This document shows, piece by piece, positions 1 to 5,041 of a stretch of 5,201 bases of DNA (its first letter is position 1; every line of letters starts with the position of its first letter). The DNA lies in NCBI GenBank assembly GCA_003516285.1, contig DPCK01000005.1, positions 1 through 5,201 on the forward strand. The letters run 5' to 3'. Position numbers and translations under genes: made by a program. The stretch is from Lutibacter sp. (GTDB lineage Bacteria > Bacteroidota > Bacteroidia > Flavobacteriales > Flavobacteriaceae). The notes beneath the pieces were generated by a model, which saw nothing but the letters and a program-made list of their open reading frames with translations, was not told where the DNA came from and searched no databases.

Positions 1-431
1 TGTTTATGCCGGCAGACGAAAAATTTATCATTGGAAAAGCGATTCAACTAACCGAAGGAACAGACGTGACAATTGTGGCTACCGGACATTTGGTTTGGGA
101 AGCATTGCAAGCTTCAGAAAAACTGGAAGCGATGGGAATTAGCGCCGAAGTTATTAACATTCATACCATAAAACCTTTAGATAACGATGCTATTTTAAAA
201 TCTGTTGCAAAAACAGGTTGCGTCGTAACGGCCGAAGAACACAATATTTTAGGCGGTTTGGGTGAAAGCGTTGCGCGTATTTTGGTTCAAAACAATCCGG
301 TTCCGCAAGAATTTGTGGCGGTTAACGACAGTTTTGGTGAATCTGGCACTCCAGCCCAACTGATGGAAAAATACGGCTTAAAAGACAGTGCAATTGTTGA
401 AGCCGTTAAAAAAGTCATCGCCAGAAAATAA
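1..431 (+). CDS. Transketolase C-terminal subunit (3' part of gene)
   Basis: The 5' end lies outside the window: the frame is open to base 1 (bases 1-2 finish a codon), so the ATG at base 6 is probably internal. About 142 residues are visible, corresponding to the transketolase C-terminal domain. Seen in the sequence: a strand and helix around VTIVATGH, the HTIKPLD segment, the EEHNILGGLGE segment and the late FGESG motif followed by a YGL segment, all typical of the domain shared by transketolase, DXS and E1-beta proteins. In Bacteroidota, transketolase is often split into N- and C-terminal subunits, the latter roughly 310-320 residues long. The enzyme moves two-carbon ketol units between sugar phosphates in the cytoplasmic non-oxidative pentose phosphate pathway. 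The N-terminal subunit gene would be expected just upstream. DXS is a less likely alternative because the sequence reads more like split transketolase; the pyrimidine-binding domain that would settle it is outside the window. Confidence 0.9.
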   Translation, partial: FMPADEKFIIGKAIQLTEGTDVTIVATGHLVWEALQASEKLEAMGISAEVINIHTIKPLDNDAILKSVAKTGCVVTAEEHNILGGLGESVARILVQNNPVPQEFVAVNDSFGESGTPAQLMEKYGLKDSAIVEAVKKVIARK

Positions 432-458
432 TGGCACCTTTATTGCGTTTATAATTCG

Positions 459-483
459 GGCAATGCTTTTTTTTAGCGTTGCC
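459..483 (+). other. Imperfect stem-loop downstream of transketolase gene
   Basis: GGCAATGC (459-466) pairs with GCGTTGCC (476-483), giving eight pairs including one G-T wobble, around a loop of eight T and one A. It starts 28 bases after the transketolase stop codon. The T-run is inside the loop rather than after the 3' arm, so this is not a textbook intrinsic terminator, though it may protect or end the transcript. No other clear terminator is visible between 432 and 699. Confidence 0.35.
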
Positions 484-620
484 GCTTTGAGAAGTTTTGA
501 TGATTCCCACTTTAAAGCAATAGTGAATCAGCATCATTTCCCAATCAAATTAATTTATTTAATCTGTGAATTTTGCAACTTACATTCAGAATTGTGTAAA
601 TCTTTCTGATTTATATTTTT

Positions 621-628
621 CACCTTTG
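621..628 (+). promoter_or_regulatory. Possible Bacteroidota -7 element (CACCTTTG)
   Basis: CACCTTTG differs from the Bacteroidota -7 consensus TAnnTTTG only at the first base and lies about 70 bases upstream of the barrel gene at 700. The nearest upstream TTG (592-594) is 26 bases away, longer than the usual -33/-7 spacing of roughly 17-23. The assignment is therefore tentative. Confidence 0.35.
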
Positions 629-699
629 TAGGATTAATTGCGGTGTCAATTAAGTTACAGGTTATAAAAAATGTATTATAAACCCTAAATATAAAAATT

Positions 700-1326
700 A
701 TGAACAAAAGAATTTTAGTGCTGTCAATGGCTTTGCTTTTAACAGCATTTTATGCGAATGCACAAAGCGGATTTGGTATCAAAGGCGGATTGAGTTACAA
801 TTCAAACGGTAAAATTAGCGATGATTCCGACACTTTTATTGAAAATGAAGGAAAAGGTAAATCCGGATATAATGTCGGTATTTACGGCAAAATAGGATTG
901 GGTCCAATTTATTTAAGACCTGAGCTTGTTTATACAAAAACAACCAGTGAGTACGAACTAAATACTGGTGGAACTGAAGATTATAAGATTGCGAGATTGG
1001 ATATGCCCGTTTTAGTTGGCTTAAAATTGATTGGCCCATTAAGCATATTCGCCGGACCGGCGTTTCAATATACTTTGGAAAATGATTTTAAAGGCATTGA
1101 ATATGACAGAATCGACAACGATTTTACAGTAGGTTTTAATTTTGGGGCCGGACTTGAACTAGGAAGATTGGGATTGGATGTTAGATATGAAAGAGGTTTT
1201 AACAAAAATGAGTCTACATTCATTGAAAACAATCTCGGAGGAAGTAATAACGAGTACCGATTGGATTCAAGGCCTGAACAAGTTATTTTGAGTTTGTCTT
1301 ATAGATTGTCTGGAGGTAAAAAGTAA
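700..1326 (+). CDS. Small outer-membrane beta-barrel (porin-family) protein
   Basis: A 208-residue exported protein. Residues 1-21 form a Sec signal peptide (basic NKR, hydrophobic LVLSMALLLTAFY, then ANA before Q22). The mature part starts with the glycine-rich strand FGIKGGLSYN and shows alternating hydrophobic/polar strands: YNVGIYGKIGLGPIYLRPELVY (57-78, seen in two overlapping strands), LDMPVLVGLKL (100-110), LSIFAGPAFQY (114-124), FGAGLELGRLGLDVRYERG (148-166) and VILSLSYRL (195-203). The order IKGG, RPE, D-P-L-G, AGP, and G-LDVRY is the pattern of the PorT-like/OMP_b-brl_2 families abundant in Bacteroidota. The protein is probably an eight-stranded barrel in the outer membrane; its ligand or role cannot be told from sequence. 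It ends LSGGKK rather than in a terminal aromatic residue. The ATG is the first in frame and directly precedes the signal peptide, in an A/T-rich leader without Shine-Dalgarno. A terminator follows at 1370, so it is probably transcribed alone. The gene at 1496 is a divergent paralogue. Confidence 0.88.
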   Translation: MNKRILVLSMALLLTAFYANAQSGFGIKGGLSYNSNGKISDDSDTFIENEGKGKSGYNVGIYGKIGLGPIYLRPELVYTKTTSEYELNTGGTEDYKIARLDMPVLVGLKLIGPLSIFAGPAFQYTLENDFKGIEYDRIDNDFTVGFNFGAGLELGRLGLDVRYERGFNKNESTFIENNLGGSNNEYRLDSRPEQVILSLSYRLSGGKK

Positions 1327-1369
1327 TTTTTCAACGCTGAAAAATTAAAAGAGATATAATTTAACACCC

Positions 1370-1398
1370 ATAAAAGCCCGCAAATTGCGGGCTTTTAT
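1370..1398 (+). terminator. Intrinsic terminator after first barrel gene
   Basis: A perfect 12-bp inverted repeat (ATAAAAGCCCGC at 1370-1381 and its complement at 1387-1398) surrounds the 5-base loop AAATT. The GC-rich core (GCCCGC/GCGGGC) followed by TTTT on the 3' arm gives the classic form, and the A-run on the 5' arm means it could also work on the opposite strand. It separates the two tandem barrel genes into independent transcripts. Confidence 0.9.
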
Positions 1399-1453
1399 AT
1401 TATTAATTCTTGTTAGATTATAAAATAAATTATTAAATCTAAATTTAAATTTA

Positions 1454-1461
1454 TACATTTA
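1454..1461 (+). promoter_or_regulatory. Weak -7-like element before second barrel gene
   Basis: TACATTTA matches TAnnTTTG except at the last base and lies 34 bases before the start codon at 1496. The region from 1399 to 1495 is extremely A/T-rich, so near matches arise by chance, and no TTG is found at the expected -33 spacing. Because a strong terminator lies upstream, some promoter must be present in 1399-1495; this is the best candidate I see. Confidence 0.25.
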
Positions 1462-1495
1462 TCACTTTATGATCTAAAATTATAATTATAAAACT

Positions 1496-2230
1496 ATGAA
1501 AGTAAAACCCCTATTTATAGTTATATTGCTAACTTCTTTCACATTGGTACGCGCCCAAGAATACACTTTTGGCATAAAAGGAGGTATTAATTATAACAAT
1601 ATCGGCGAATTGTATCATTATGGCAATGCCAGTGGATTAGGTATCAACGTTACCCCAAATGACGATACTGTATTTTCGGCAGAAAAAGAAATGGGAATTC
1701 AATTTGGTGCCTTTGCAATGATTGCTTTTGATAAGTTTTTTATCAGACCGGAAGTAATTTATGTGTCCTCAAAAAACAATTATCCATTAGCGTTTAAAAC
1801 AGCCAATTGGACATCTACAAAAATTGATATTCCCCTGCTTTTTGGATACAATATTTTTCAGCCGGTTTCCATTTATGCTGGACCAAGTTTTAGCAGTATA
1901 TCTGATATGAAATTAGACGCTGTGGAACAGGGATCTAATTATCCTTATGTCTACAATAAATCGTCGACAAGCATTAATGCAGGTATTTTAGTGGAATATG
2001 GTAGATTTGGGATTGATTTGCGTTATCAATATGGCATTAAAAAAGTTGATGAACTTAGAGTTGATATTAATAGAGGAATTTATGGGACAAATATCGCCAA
2101 CTTACTCGAATACAATCCAAGTCAAATTCAATTAAGCGTTCATATAAATATCATAAAAATAAATTCCGATGATCGTGGCCATAGAATCAAAAGTAACTGG
2201 AGAGGCGGAAAACGCGGGTGCTCAAACTAA
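1496..2230 (+). CDS. Outer-membrane beta-barrel protein, paralogue of the preceding gene
   Basis: A 244-residue exported protein with a 20-residue signal peptide (KVK, then LFIVILLTSFTLV, cleavage after VRA before Q21). It lines up with the 208-residue neighbour across the whole barrel: FGIKGGINYN (25-34), FFIRPEVIYV (81-90), IDIPLLFGYNI (110-120), VSIYAGPSF (124-132), INAGILVEYGRFGIDLRYQYG (within 160-180) and PSQIQLSVHINI (208-219). The loops differ in length and sequence, notably around 38-65 and 134-157, as expected for diverged surface loops. It therefore probably belongs to the same PorT-like/OMP_b-brl family and sits in the outer membrane; its function is unknown. The oddity is the C-terminus: after the last predicted strand come about 21 extra hydrophilic, basic residues (from S224, containing RGHR, WRGGKRG and a Cys at 242). 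The stop codon overlaps the base of the downstream terminator. The start is the first in-frame ATG and abuts the signal peptide. Confidence 0.85.
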   Translation: MKVKPLFIVILLTSFTLVRAQEYTFGIKGGINYNNIGELYHYGNASGLGINVTPNDDTVFSAEKEMGIQFGAFAMIAFDKFFIRPEVIYVSSKNNYPLAFKTANWTSTKIDIPLLFGYNIFQPVSIYAGPSFSSISDMKLDAVEQGSNYPYVYNKSSTSINAGILVEYGRFGIDLRYQYGIKKVDELRVDINRGIYGTNIANLLEYNPSQIQLSVHINIIKINSDDRGHRIKSNWRGGKRGCSN

Positions 2231-2262
2231 AAAAGCTTCCTGATAATTCAGGAAGCTTTTTT
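2229..2262. terminator. Bidirectional terminator between convergent genes
   Basis: A perfect 15-bp inverted repeat (2229-2243 and 2248-2262) encloses the 4-base loop TAAT. The core GCTTCCTGA/TCAGGAAGC is flanked by an A-run on the left and a T-run on the right, giving a U-tract in either direction. It lies between the plus-strand barrel gene, whose TAA stop it overlaps, and the minus-strand FKBP gene ending at 2284, so one element probably ends both transcripts. Confidence 0.92.
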
Positions 2263-2283
2263 AATTTTTATACAATAAATTTT

Positions 2284-3108
2284 TTAATTGTCTTTGTCCA
2301 AGAAATTTGGGATACCATCGCCATCTGTATCATCATCAAACCAATTTCCATTATTATTGGTATCTTCAATTCTGGTTAATTTTCCGTCGCCATCATCATC
2401 GGCATCCAAATAATTTGGAATTCCGTCCTTGTCTGTATCAAAAGTTTTATAATCATCACTGCCAATCGGAAATTCTAGGTACGTTACAACGCCATCATTG
2501 TCGTGATCTGCAATATTCACATCAAGCAAATTGATTTTAAAAACAAGTGGCGAATTTGGAGGAATTACGCTTTGACCAACATTTCCATAAGCCAAACCTG
2601 ATGGGATAAATAAATAGCCTTTTCCTGTATTTTCGTAATAGAAAGATTCATCAGAATTTAAAATCTTTGTTCCGCCTTTAAAATTGGTAAAACCATAGGC
2701 CCATCCATCAATAACGCCTGTAAGCGGCATCCATAACATTGTTGAACGTGAGTCAAAAACCGTGCTGTCCAATAACATTCCGGTATAGGTTGTCAATACA
2801 GAATCGACTCTTTTTGGTGCAATTGTGACTCCTTCAGATTGACGCAAATAATACAATTTATAGGAAATTTCATTTTTGGTGATGTTCTGCACTTCAACTT
2901 GCTCCATCAAAGGTATTTCGCCATTTTTAATGGTCCAGATTCCACCATCAGATTCCTTTAAATAATGCGTTTGTAAATATTTAATCAACGTTACATCATC
3001 TTCCAATGCTTGTTTTGCTGCATCAAATGAGGCATTGTCATCATCTTTTTTACAAGAAAATATCACAGCGCTTACTGCGAGTATAAAAAATAAATTTTTA
3101 AATTTCAT
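2284..3108 (-). CDS. FKBP-type peptidyl-prolyl isomerase lipoprotein with C-terminal calcium-repeat tail
   Basis: A 274-residue protein. Residues 1-18 are a lipoprotein signal peptide ending VIFS before the lipidated Cys19. The following KKDDD resembles the lipoprotein export signal that sends Bacteroidota lipoproteins to the cell surface, so an outer-membrane, probably outward-facing location is inferred. Residues about 95-198 are an FKBP domain. Pocket positions of FKBP12 appear as Y108 (YTG), F118-D119 (VFDS), V132-I133 and W136 (GVIDGW), Y174 (LAYG) and F190 (LVF), with IPPNS at 182-186, so cis-trans prolyl isomerase activity is plausible. An insertion near 141-160 lengthens the loop before the LFIPS strand. 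Residues 201-274 form an acidic tail of DxDxDG-type repeats (DHDNDG 201-206, DTDKDG 224-229, DADDDGDG 235-242, DTNNNGN 249-255, DTDGDG 260-265) with IPN-LD spacers, like thrombospondin type 3 calcium-binding repeats. It probably helps fold exported proteins. It is divergent from the S4 gene, with 78 bp between start codons. A weak minus-strand -7-like TAAAATTG lies at 3144-3137. Confidence 0.9.
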   Translation of the reverse strand: MKFKNLFFILAVSAVIFSCKKDDDNASFDAAKQALEDDVTLIKYLQTHYLKESDGGIWTIKNGEIPLMEQVEVQNITKNEISYKLYYLRQSEGVTIAPKRVDSVLTTYTGMLLDSTVFDSRSTMLWMPLTGVIDGWAYGFTNFKGGTKILNSDESFYYENTGKGYLFIPSGLAYGNVGQSVIPPNSPLVFKINLLDVNIADHDNDGVVTYLEFPIGSDDYKTFDTDKDGIPNYLDADDDGDGKLTRIEDTNNNGNWFDDDTDGDGIPNFLDKDN

Positions 3109-3145
3109 TCAGGTTAATTTTTAAGGGCGCAATGTACAATTTTAC

Positions 3146-3153
3146 TACCTTTG
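3146..3153 (+). promoter_or_regulatory. Bacteroidota -7 promoter element (TACCTTTG)
   Basis: TACCTTTG is an exact match to the -7 consensus TAnnTTTG of the primary sigma factor in Flavobacterium and Bacteroides, 33 bases upstream of the S4-domain start codon. No clear TTG lies at the expected -33 distance; the spacer region is A/T-rich (TTTTTAAGG around 3118-3126). It probably drives the operon that starts at 3187. Confidence 0.6.
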
Positions 3154-3186
3154 TTTAAAGAGAAATTTAGATTTTAACTTAATTAT

Positions 3187-3570
3187 ATGAGAATTGACAA
3201 GTATTTGTGGTGCATACGTATTTATAAAACCCGAAGTTTAGCCACCGAAGCCTGCAGAAAAGGCCATATTAAACTAAATGGCGACAATGTAAAAGCTTCT
3301 AAAATAGTTTTTAAAGGTGAAAAACTGATTGTTAAAAAAAACCAAATCAACTATGAAATACAAGTCATTGATACACCTGCAAACCGTGTTGGCGCTAAAT
3401 TGGTCGATTTATATCGAATAGATTTAACACCTAAAGAAGAGTTTGAAAAATTAGATTTACTGAAATATTCCAAAGATTATTATCGAAAAAAAGGTGTTGG
3501 AAGACCCACTAAAAAGGACCGACGCGATATAGATGATTTACACGAAGAAAGCGTTGAAAATGAAGATTAA
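3187..3570 (+). CDS. S4-domain RNA-binding protein, Hsp15 (HslR)-like
   Basis: A 127-residue cytoplasmic protein. It opens directly with the S4 fold signature MRIDKYLWCIRIYKTRSLATEACRKG (start of a domain spanning about 1-60), with the helix-turn-helix-like R-IDK-LW-IR-YKTR segment, then GHIKLNGDNVKAS and a GEKLIV strand. This is the layout of Hsp15 and related single-S4 proteins, and the length agrees with that family. The C-terminus has the basic GVGRPTKKDRRDID segment (103-116) followed by an acidic end. E. coli Hsp15 binds free 50S subunits carrying nascent chains and helps recycle them; a similar ribosome-associated role is inferred here, but other small S4 proteins have other RNA targets. 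The start codon is fixed by the MRIDK opening typical of the family. It is the first gene of a likely operon, with a -7 element at 3146 and the next start codon inside its last codons. Confidence 0.87.
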   Translation: MRIDKYLWCIRIYKTRSLATEACRKGHIKLNGDNVKASKIVFKGEKLIVKKNQINYEIQVIDTPANRVGAKLVDLYRIDLTPKEEFEKLDLLKYSKDYYRKKGVGRPTKKDRRDIDDLHEESVENED

Positions 3571-4345
3571 TTTAGAAGGTAAAACAGCGCTTGTTGGGGC
3601 GAGTACGCAAGGTTTGGGTAAAGCAATCGCTTTGCAATTGGCCAGTTGTGGCGCAACCATCACTTTAATGGCCAGAAATGAGGAAAAACTGAAAACCACC
3701 ATTGCCGAACTGAACACGAATTTCAACCAAAAACACGACTATCTCGTTGTTGATTTTTACAATTTTAATTCTTTTGAGGCAAAAACATCCGCGTATTTTA
3801 AACAGCACACCATTGATATTCTGGTAAACAACACCAACGGTCCCGAAGCTGGCGGCGTTTTTGAAAAAAATACCAAAGATTACCAAAAAGCCTTTGATTT
3901 ATTGTTTAAAACAACTTGCCATCTAACCTTATTGGCTGTTGAAAATATGAAGAAAAACAACTACGGACGCATCATCAACACCGCTTCATTAACGGTTAAA
4001 GAACCTTTGCCGAATCTTGTTTTATCGAACACCATTAGGGCGGCGGTTGCCATTTGGGCAAAAACACTGGCAAAAGAAGTCGCGCCTTTCGGGATTACCG
4101 TCAACACTATTTTAACAGGTTTATTTGATACCGAAAGAATTAATCAGCTCAACAAAATTCAGGCAAATGCCAAAGGGATTTCTTTGGAAGAAAATTTAAA
4201 ATTAATGACACAGGAAATTCCTGCCGGAAGATTGGGGAAACCTATTGAATTTGGCTATTTGGTGACGTTTTTAGCCTCAAATTATGCATCCTATATTAAC
4301 GGAACCAATATTTCAATAGATGGCGGATTGATAAAATCGTTATAA
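3560..4345 (+). CDS. Atypical short-chain dehydrogenase/reductase (FabG-like, non-canonical catalytic residues)
   Basis: A 261-residue Rossmann-fold protein. I chose the ATG at 3560, not the in-frame ATG at 3533, because MKINLEGKTALV matches the usual SDR opening; it overlaps the S4 gene by 11 bp, suggesting translational coupling. The N-terminal dinucleotide motif is GASTQGLG (13-20), where TGxxxGxG is expected. NNTNGP (90-95) stands for NNAG. S143 (in NTAS) fits the catalytic Ser, but at the canonical +13 and +17 positions there are S156 and R160 (SNTIR) in place of Tyr and Lys. The C-terminal NGTNISIDGG (247-256) is typical of FabG-like SDRs. This combination matches the subgroup I recall as BKR_like_SDR_like, described as lacking perfect cofactor and catalytic-tetrad motifs. 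Annotation as a 3-oxoacyl-ACP reductase would therefore be unsafe; the substrate is unknown. It lies between the S4 and methyltransferase genes on the same strand. Confidence 0.85.
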   Translation: MKINLEGKTALVGASTQGLGKAIALQLASCGATITLMARNEEKLKTTIAELNTNFNQKHDYLVVDFYNFNSFEAKTSAYFKQHTIDILVNNTNGPEAGGVFEKNTKDYQKAFDLLFKTTCHLTLLAVENMKKNNYGRIINTASLTVKEPLPNLVLSNTIRAAVAIWAKTLAKEVAPFGITVNTILTGLFDTERINQLNKIQANAKGISLEENLKLMTQEIPAGRLGKPIEFGYLVTFLASNYASYINGTNISIDGGLIKSL

Positions 4346-4449
4346 AGGCAAAGATAAAAGACCGCTTCGCTAGGAGAAAAGAGAAAAGAGACTTTTTACT
4401 TAATATTGAAGCATTAAAAATCAACATTTAATAATTTATAAAAAACACA
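4346..4449 (+). other. Spacer with a purine-rich short tandem repeat
   Basis: The 104-bp gap inside the otherwise tight operon begins with a GACCGCTTCGCTAGG block (4360-4374), followed by two adjacent copies of GAGAAAA (4374-4380, 4381-4387) and a partial third (4388-4391). A weak AAAAG/CTTTT hairpin (4384-4396) follows. The block is locally different from the A/T-rich intergenic DNA elsewhere in the window. It could be a fragment of a dispersed intergenic repeat, a weak attenuator, or simple low-complexity drift. A poor -7-like TAATATTG is at 4401-4408. Confidence 0.35.
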
Positions 4450-5037
4450 TTGAAAACACGTTTTGATAAAACATATTGGGAAAGTAAATACAACACCGAA
4501 GCAACCGGATGGGACATTGGTTATGCTGCTACGCCACTTAAGGATTATTTTAATCAGCTGACCAATAAAGAATTAAAAATTTTAATACCCGGAGGCGGAA
4601 ATTGTTATGAAGCCGAATATTTATTTGAACAGGGTTTTGAAAACATTTATGTGATTGATATAGCGGAACAGCCATTGAAAAATTTTAAGGCAAGATTTCC
4701 AAATTTTCCTGATCATCAGTTAATTCACGATGACTTTTTCAATCATCAAGGAAAGTATGATTTAATTGTGGAACAAACTTTTTTTTGCGCTTTGGATCCG
4801 GTTTTGAGACAAAAATATATCGATAAAATGGCTGGTTTACTTGCTGAAAAAGGCAAATTGGCCGGACTTTTGTTCGATTTTGAACTTTCGGAAGATGGCC
4901 CGCCGTTTGGCGGTTCCATAGATGAATATTTACAACTGTTTTCCGAAAAATTTAACATAAAAAAACTGGAAAGTTGTTATAATTCCATACTGCCTAGAGC
5001 TGGAAGGGAATTGTTTTTTATCTTTGAAAAAAAATAA
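4450..5037 (+). CDS. SAM-dependent methyltransferase, TPMT family
   Basis: A 195-residue class I methyltransferase. Seen in order: the family opening FDKTYWESKYNTEATGWDIG (5-24) followed by TPLKDYF; the SAM-binding motif I ILIPGGGNCYEAEYL (44-58); the acidic end of strand 2 in VIDIAEQ (68-74); IHDDFF (92-97), probably contacting the adenine; DLIVEQTFFCALDP (104-117) with RQKYIDKM; and GPPFGGSIDEY (150-160). This pattern belongs to the thiopurine S-methyltransferase family (PF05724), which includes bacterial TPMTs and plant thiol/halide methyltransferases. The likely reaction is methyl transfer from SAM to a small thiol or other nucleophile; the real substrate cannot be read from sequence. The start is TTG: an in-frame stop at 4432 and the lack of any other Met before residue 127 leave TTG 4450 as the best start, and it gives the expected N-terminus. 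It is 104 bp after the SDR gene and 4 bp before the next gene, so it is probably co-transcribed. Confidence 0.87.
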   Translation: MKTRFDKTYWESKYNTEATGWDIGYAATPLKDYFNQLTNKELKILIPGGGNCYEAEYLFEQGFENIYVIDIAEQPLKNFKARFPNFPDHQLIHDDFFNHQGKYDLIVEQTFFCALDPVLRQKYIDKMAGLLAEKGKLAGLLFDFELSEDGPPFGGSIDEYLQLFSEKFNIKKLESCYNSILPRAGRELFFIFEKK

Positions 5038-5041
5038 ACAA

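Noticed and set aside
418..538. A minus-strand open frame of about 40 codons starting near 535 and running into the 3' end of the transketolase gene.
   Set aside because: It is short, overlaps a real gene antisense, and has no promoter or family similarity that I recognise.
388..609. A 73-codon plus-strand open frame starting inside the transketolase gene.
   Set aside because: It begins in another frame of a clear gene, has no recognisable domain or plausible start context, and its composition (many Phe, Ile, His, Cys) is typical of translated A/T-rich non-coding DNA.
836..1039. A minus-strand 67-codon open frame under the first barrel gene.
   Set aside because: It is antisense to a strongly supported exported protein and has no recognisable features.
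2290..2510. Repeated CATCATC/CCATCGCC-like motifs suggesting a DNA repeat array.
   Set aside because: They come from codon-level repetition encoding the acidic calcium-binding repeats; the units are irregular and show no spacer-repeat structure, so this is not a CRISPR or tandem array.
2307..2534. A plus-strand open frame rich in His and Tyr over the FKBP tail.
   Set aside because: It is the antisense shadow of the Asp-rich DxDxDG repeats, whose GAT/GAC codons read as ATC/GTC or as CAT/CAC-rich frames on the other strand.
3533..3559. An in-frame upstream ATG extending the SDR by nine residues.
   Set aside because: The extension MIYTKKALK does not resemble an SDR N-terminus, while the ATG at 3560 gives the usual short lead into the first Rossmann strand.
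3538..3886. Minus-strand open frames of 62 and 73 codons under the SDR gene.
   Set aside because: They are antisense shadows of a well-supported coding sequence with no independent support.
4746..4958. A minus-strand 70-codon open frame under the methyltransferase gene.
   Set aside because: It is antisense to conserved methyltransferase motifs, with Ser/Lys-rich low-complexity composition and no independent support.
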